A stretch of 64,000 nt of DNA, taken from assembly GCF_002300165.1 (NCBI RefSeq), contig NZ_MLCE01000033.1, forward strand, positions 1-64,000. The letters run 5' to 3'. The position numbers were made by a program, and so were the translations under genes. Shown piece after piece: positions 60,245-64,000 of the stretch. This DNA is from Streptomyces sp. Tue6028. Its GTDB lineage: Bacteria > Actinomycetota > Actinomycetes > Streptomycetales > Streptomycetaceae. Each line of letters begins with the position of its first letter. The stretch's first letter is position 1. The notes under the pieces are model-generated. The model was not told the DNA's origin. It worked only from the letters and a program-made list of their open reading frames with translations, and did no database searches.

Positions 60245-60268
60245 GGGCCCGGCCCCCGGGCCGGGCCC
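60245..60268 (+). terminator. Intra-operon hairpin after the binding protein
   Basis: GGGCCCGGCC-CCCG-GGCCGGGCCC, a 10-bp perfect stem 15 nt after the stop. Without a U tract and with genes continuing, it is probably an attenuator or mRNA stabiliser. Confidence 0.55.
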
Positions 60269-60308
60269 CCACCCCCCACCGCGCCACGACGACGAGGAGG
60301 ACATCCGC

Positions 60309-61526
60309 ATGGGACAGCCGCACGAGCCCGACGAGGCAGGGACCGGGTCCGGAAAACCGGCCCTGGGCGTCGGCATGGTCGGATACGCGTTCATGGGCGC
60401 AGCCCACTCACAGGGCTGGCGCACCGTGGGCCGTGTCTTCGACCTGCCGCGCCGCCCGGTCCTCGCCGCCGTCTGCGGCCGTGACGGGCAGGCCGTGCGG
60501 GCCATGGCGGACCGGCACGGCTGGGCGGCGGCCGAGACCGACTGGCGCGCCCTGATCGCCCGGGACGACGTCGACCTCGTCGACATCTGCACCCCCGGCG
60601 ACAGCCACGCCGAGATCGCCGTCGCCGCACTCGCCGCCGGCAAGCACGTGCTGTGCGAGAAGCCCCTCGCCAACACCGTCGAGGAGGCCGAGACCATGGC
60701 CGCCGCCGCGGCCGAGGCCCGCGAGCGCGGCCAGATGTCCATGGTCGGCTTCAACTACCGCCGGGTGCCCGCCACTTCGCTGGCCCGCTCCATGGTCGCC
60801 GAGGGACGGCTCGGCACCCTGCGGCACGTCCGGGTGACGTACCTTCAGGACTGGCTCGTGGACCCGGAGTTCCCGCTCACCTGGCGACTGCGCAAGGAGT
60901 ACGCCGGGTCGGGGGCGCTCGGCGACCTGGGCGCGCACATCGTGGACCTCGCCCAGTACCTCGCAGGGGAGCCGCTCGTCGGGGTCTCCGCGCTCACCGA
61001 GACCTTCGTACGGCAGCGCCCGCTCCCGGCCGCGGCGTCCAGCGGGCTGGCCGCCGTGACGGAGACGGGCGGCGTAGGCACCGTCACCGTCGACGACGCC
61101 GCCCTGTTCACCGCACGCTTCGCCTCCGGTGCCCTCGCCTCCTTCGAGGCCTCCCGCTTCGCCACCGGGCGCAAGAACTCCTTGCGCATCGAACTCAACG
61201 GCGAACACGGCTCGTTGGCCTTCGACCTGGAGCGGCTCAACGAACTCTCGTACCACGACCACACCGAACCCGGCACCCACGCGGGCTTCCGCCGCATCCT
61301 CGTCACCGAACCCGAACACCCCTACCTGGACGCCTGGTGGCCACCCGGTCACGGCCTCGGCTACGAGCACACGTTCGTGCACCAGGCCCGCGACCTCGTG
61401 CACGCCATCGCCGCGGGCCGCCCCCCGGCCCCGTCCTTCGCCGACGGGCTGCAGGTGCAGCGCGTGCTCGCGGCGGTGGAGGAGAGCGCCGAGAAGAACT
61501 CCGTCTACACACCCATCGCGGTCTGA
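60309..61526 (+). CDS. Gfo/Idh/MocA-family NAD(P)-dependent sugar dehydrogenase
   Basis: 405 residues. N-terminal Rossmann motif GVGMVGYAFMGAAHSQ (about 20-35), VDICTPGDSHAEIAVAALAAGKHVLCEKPLA with the conserved EKP Lys (about 118), and the C-terminal domain with GALGDLGAHIVDLAQYL (substrate-side Asp/His). The family oxidises or epimerises sugars, including formation and reduction of 3-keto sugars. Position after the importer and before a TIM-barrel isomerase suggests oxidation of the imported sugar. Start ATG after GACGAGGAGG. Confidence 0.9.
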   Translation: MGQPHEPDEAGTGSGKPALGVGMVGYAFMGAAHSQGWRTVGRVFDLPRRPVLAAVCGRDGQAVRAMADRHGWAAAETDWRALIARDDVDLVDICTPGDSHAEIAVAALAAGKHVLCEKPLANTVEEAETMAAAAAEARERGQMSMVGFNYRRVPATSLARSMVAEGRLGTLRHVRVTYLQDWLVDPEFPLTWRLRKEYAGSGALGDLGAHIVDLAQYLAGEPLVGVSALTETFVRQRPLPAAASSGLAAVTETGGVGTVTVDDAALFTARFASGALASFEASRFATGRKNSLRIELNGEHGSLAFDLERLNELSYHDHTEPGTHAGFRRILVTEPEHPYLDAWWPPGHGLGYEHTFVHQARDLVHAIAAGRPPAPSFADGLQVQRVLAAVEESAEKNSVYTPIAV

Positions 61527-61540
61527 GGAGGCCCCCGGTC

Positions 61541-62545
61541 ATGCCGCGCACGTTCACGCTCTTCACCGGCCAGTGGGCGGACCTGCCCCTTGAGGAGGTC
61601 TGCCGCCTCGCCCGCGAGTTCGGCTACGACGGTCTCGAACTCGCCTGCTGGGGAGACCACTTCGAGGTCGACAAGGCCCTCGCGGACCCGGCGTACATCG
61701 ACTCCCGGCACGCGCTCCTCGACAAGTACGGCCTGAAGTGCTGGGCGATCTCCAACCACCTGGTCGGCCAGGCGGTCTGCGACGCCATCATCGACGAACG
61801 CCACCAGGCCATCCTGCCCGCCCGGATCTGGGGCGACGGCGAACCCGAGGGCGTGCGGCAGCGGGCCGCGGCCGAGATGGCCGACACCGCCCGGGCGGCC
61901 TCCGCCTTCGGCGTCGACACCGTGATCGGCTTCACCGGCTCCGCGATCTGGCACCTCGTCGCCATGTTCCCGCCCGCACCCGAGTCGATGATCGAGCGCG
62001 GCTACGAGGACTTCGCGACCCGCTGGAACCCCATCCTCGACGTGTTCGACGCACAGGGCGTGCGCTTCGCGCACGAGGTCCACCCCAGCGAGATCGCCTA
62101 CGACTACTGGACCACCCACAAGGCCCTGGCCGCCGTCGGCAACCGGCCGGCCTTCGGCCTGAACTTCGACCCCTCCCACTTCGTGTGGCAGGACCTCGAC
62201 CCGGTCGGCTTCCTCTACGACTTCCGCGACCGGATCTACCACGTCGACTGCAAGGAGGCCCGCAAACGGCTCGACGGACGCAACGGCCGGCTCGGCTCGC
62301 ACCTGCCCTGGGGAGACCCGCGGCGCGGCTGGGACTTCGTCTCCGCCGGGCACGGGGACGTCCCCTGGGAGGACGTCTTCCGGATGCTGCGCTCCATCGA
62401 CTACACCGGCCCCGTCTCGGTCGAGTGGGAGGACGCCGGAATGGACCGGCTCCAGGGCGCACCCGAAGCCCTGGCCCGCCTCAAGGCGTACGACTTCGAG
62501 CCGCCGTCGGCCTCGTTCGACGCGGCGTTCGGCGGCAACGACTAG
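61541..62545 (+). CDS. Sugar phosphate isomerase/epimerase-like TIM-barrel protein (AP endonuclease 2 fold)
   Basis: 334 residues. The metal-binding residues of the xylose-isomerase-like fold are visible as Glu in FAHEVHPSEIAYD, Asp/His in LNFDPSHFVW, His in IYHVDCKEA, and Glu in VSVEWEDAG. The start ATG 61541 is chosen because GAGGAGG lies 10 nt upstream and the sequence MPRTFTLFTGQWAD is the usual beginning; the frame is open further 5' as a shadow of the dehydrogenase. Probably acts on the keto-sugar made by its neighbour. Confidence 0.88.
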   Translation: MPRTFTLFTGQWADLPLEEVCRLAREFGYDGLELACWGDHFEVDKALADPAYIDSRHALLDKYGLKCWAISNHLVGQAVCDAIIDERHQAILPARIWGDGEPEGVRQRAAAEMADTARAASAFGVDTVIGFTGSAIWHLVAMFPPAPESMIERGYEDFATRWNPILDVFDAQGVRFAHEVHPSEIAYDYWTTHKALAAVGNRPAFGLNFDPSHFVWQDLDPVGFLYDFRDRIYHVDCKEARKRLDGRNGRLGSHLPWGDPRRGWDFVSAGHGDVPWEDVFRMLRSIDYTGPVSVEWEDAGMDRLQGAPEALARLKAYDFEPPSASFDAAFGGND

Positions 62546-62549
62546 CAGC

Positions 62550-62570
62550 GCCGGCCCGCAACGGGCCGGC
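62550..62570 (+). terminator. Hairpin after the isomerase gene
   Basis: GCCGGCCCG-CAA-CGGGCCGGC, a 9-bp perfect stem starting 5 nt after the stop. A second copy of the same hairpin lies at 62685-62703. Confidence 0.65.
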
Positions 62571-62572
62571 CC

Positions 62573-62671
62573 GACCAGGCCGCACCGGCCCACGGCGGTA
62601 GGTGTGACCAGGCCGCACCGGTTCACGACGGTAGGTGTGACCAGGCCGCACCGATCCACCACGGGTCGGCC
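62573..62671. repeat. 33-bp tandem repeat in the 62546-62982 intergenic region
   Basis: Units start GACCAGGCCGCACCGG at 62573, 62606 and 62639; the first two end CGGTAGGTGT and differ at three positions, the third is diverged. The 437-bp gap also has two identical hairpins flanking the array and further GACCGG-rich sequence. No gene recognised in it. Confidence 0.8.
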
Positions 62672-62982
62672 CGACCGCATCGCACCGGCCCGCAACGGGC
62701 CGGGAGGAACAGGCTCGTCCCGGGCCCGGACCGGCCGGGAACGACCAGGCCTTCCGGCCCTCACGGGTCGCAGCGAACGGCCGCACCGGCCCCGCACGGA
62801 CCGGAGACGAGCAGGCCGTTCCGGCCCCGCCAGGGACCGGAACGCCCGGCCCGACCCGGACCCGGACGGACCGGCAGAGGCCGACCGGCCCCGCACGGGG
62901 CCGCCCAGAGAGTTCCGGGGTGACGGCGCACCCCGGCGTCCCGCACACACCCGTACGACCGGCCCCTTCATGGAGGCATTTC

Positions 62983-64000
62983 GTGCACCCGAACGTCCGA
63001 AACAGGAAGAACACACGCACCAGAGAGAACAAGAGCCACGCAAGGCGTCCCAGACTGCGCGGGACGCTCGCCCTGCTGAGCGGCGCGCTCCTCGCCGCCG
63101 CCTCCCTCACGCTCACGACACCCCCGGCCGGCGCAGCCGTCGCCGACGCGGGGACCGCCGCCGAGGACTTCCAGCAAGTCACCCTCGCCAAGGGCGAGCC
63201 CGAGGTCGGCGAACCGATGTCCCTCGCCGTCCTCCCGGACCGCTCCGTCCTGCACACCTCGCGCGACGGCGAACTCCGCCTCACCGACGCGGCAGGCAAC
63301 ACGAAGATCGCGGGCAAGCTCGACGTGTACACCCACGACGAGGAAGGCCTCCAGGGCGTCGGCATCGACCCCGGCTTCAGCGACAACCGCTTCATCTACC
63401 TCTACTACGCCCCGCCCCTGGACACGCCCGCGGGCGACGCGCCGGAGACCGGCACGGCCGCGGACTTCGCCCCCTTCGACGGCGTCAACCGCCTCTCGCG
63501 CTTCGTCCTCAAGGCCGACGGAACCCTCGACGCGGCCAGCGAGAAGAAGATCCTCGACGTCCAGACCTCCCGCGGCATCTGCTGCCACGTCGGCGGCGAC
63601 ATCGACTTCGACGCGGCCGGCAACCTCTACCTGTCGACCGGCGACGACTCCAACCCCTTCCAGTCGGACGGCTACACCCCCATCGACGAGCGTGCCGACC
63701 GCAACCCGGCGTTCGACGCCCAGCGCTCGGCCGGCAACACCAACGACCTGCGCGGCAAGATCCTGCGCATCAAGGTGAACGCCGACGGCTCCTACTCCAT
63801 CCCCGAGGGCAATCTCTTCGCGCCGGGCACGGACAAGACGCGCCCCGAGATCTACGCGATGGGCTTCCGCAACCCGTTCCGCTTCAGCGTCGACAAGAAG
63901 ACGGGCATCGTCTACGTCGGCGACTACGGCCCCGACGCGGGCGCCGCCGACCCGGCGCGCGGCCCCGGCGGACAGGTCGAGTTCGCGCGGGTCACCGAGG
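62983..64000 (+). CDS. Secreted PQQ-dependent sugar dehydrogenase (GSDH/sorbosone type), 3' end beyond window
   Basis: About 339 residues visible; the frame is open at the window edge. A long basic N region and hydrophobic core form a signal peptide (about 1-49, ending PAGAA). Then EPMSLAVLPDRSVLHTSRDG, HDEEGLQGVGIDPGFSDNRFIYLYYA, GGDIDFDAAGNLYLSTGDDSNPF, GKILRIKVNADG and YAMGFRNPFRFSVD are GSDH six-bladed propeller motifs. Actinobacterial homologues often continue into PKD, ThuA or CBM modules. GTG 62983 with GGAGG 6 nt upstream. Likely extracellular oxidation linked to the preceding sugar operon. Confidence 0.88.
   Translation, partial: MHPNVRNRKNTRTRENKSHARRPRLRGTLALLSGALLAAASLTLTTPPAGAAVADAGTAAEDFQQVTLAKGEPEVGEPMSLAVLPDRSVLHTSRDGELRLTDAAGNTKIAGKLDVYTHDEEGLQGVGIDPGFSDNRFIYLYYAPPLDTPAGDAPETGTAADFAPFDGVNRLSRFVLKADGTLDAASEKKILDVQTSRGICCHVGGDIDFDAAGNLYLSTGDDSNPFQSDGYTPIDERADRNPAFDAQRSAGNTNDLRGKILRIKVNADGSYSIPEGNLFAPGTDKTRPEIYAMGFRNPFRFSVDKKTGIVYVGDYGPDAGAADPARGPGGQVEFARVTE

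Noticed and set aside
62573..62671. 33-bp repeats resembling a CRISPR array
   Set aside because: Units are head-to-tail with no unique spacers and diverge along the array.

Overview
The window is about 72-73 % G+C. Its codon third positions are almost all G or C, starts are often GTG or TTG, and several genes appear leaderless. The gene families (CebR-type boxes, CBM2 cellulases, WYL, ROK and GntR regulators, a GH75 chitosanase, an nSTAND/WD40 protein) point to a Streptomyces or close relative. No rRNA, tRNA, prophage, insertion sequence or CRISPR array was recognised. Gene order is compact and looks like chromosome-arm or accessory metabolism.

Layout. (1) 0.1-3.2 kb: a pterin dehydratase, a methyltransferase, two small uncharacterised proteins and a WYL regulator whose start codon lies inside a perfect dyad. 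(2) 3.2-14.4 kb: a plant cell-wall degradation island. It has a PL11 rhamnogalacturonan lyase, a GH74 xyloglucanase, a GH48 exocellulase, a GH5 endoglucanase and a GH6 cellobiohydrolase. All four glycosidases carry CBM2 modules, and two CebR-like boxes sit between the divergent GH48 and GH5 genes. (3) 14.4-24.6 kb: a His-rich methyltransferase, a GT-C mannosyltransferase-like membrane protein whose frame has no stop for another 1.2 kb, a large HTH-nSTAND-WD40 protein, an SDR behind a MerR-type promoter, a GH75 chitosanase with an operator-like dyad, an aldo/keto reductase and a secreted polysaccharide-lyase-like protein. (4) 24.6-31.5 kb: a branched-chain-amino-acid-type ABC transporter (with a LivH-LivM-LivF triple fusion) and an acyl-CoA synthetase. 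(5) 31.5-32.3 kb: a non-coding, repeat-rich segment holding a 34-bp tandem repeat, eleven copies of a 7-mer and a perfect 52-bp palindrome. (6) 32.3-43.4 kb: transporters and regulators in divergent pairs (MFS/Lrp, LysR/SBF symporter, oxidoreductase/MarR), a sialidase with a DUF4185-like partner, and a membrane-anchored collagen-like protein. (7) 43.4-54.8 kb: an NAD-type formate dehydrogenase operon of unusual gene order (ketopantoate-reductase-like, catalytic subunit, NuoEF-like fusion, Fe-S subunit, FdhD). Opposite it lie an OFA-family oxalate/formate-type MFS carrier with its 45-residue partner, a KAS III and a GntR regulator. A shared 16-bp motif links the GntR gene to the dehydrogenase promoter. 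(8) 54.7-64 kb: a ROK-regulated sugar ABC importer, followed by a Gfo/Idh/MocA dehydrogenase, a TIM-barrel isomerase and a truncated PQQ-type sugar dehydrogenase, together a candidate oxidative (keto-sugar) catabolic pathway.

The observations most worth a second look are four. The molybdenum-site Fe-S domain of the formate dehydrogenase is split off and re-ordered. Two tandem 11-codon ORFs are nested by ATGA/TGATG overlaps inside that operon. A shared GntR motif ties the operon to the OFA transporter locus. The sugar locus at the right end may work through keto-sugars. All functional calls rest on motif recognition by eye; no database search was possible.
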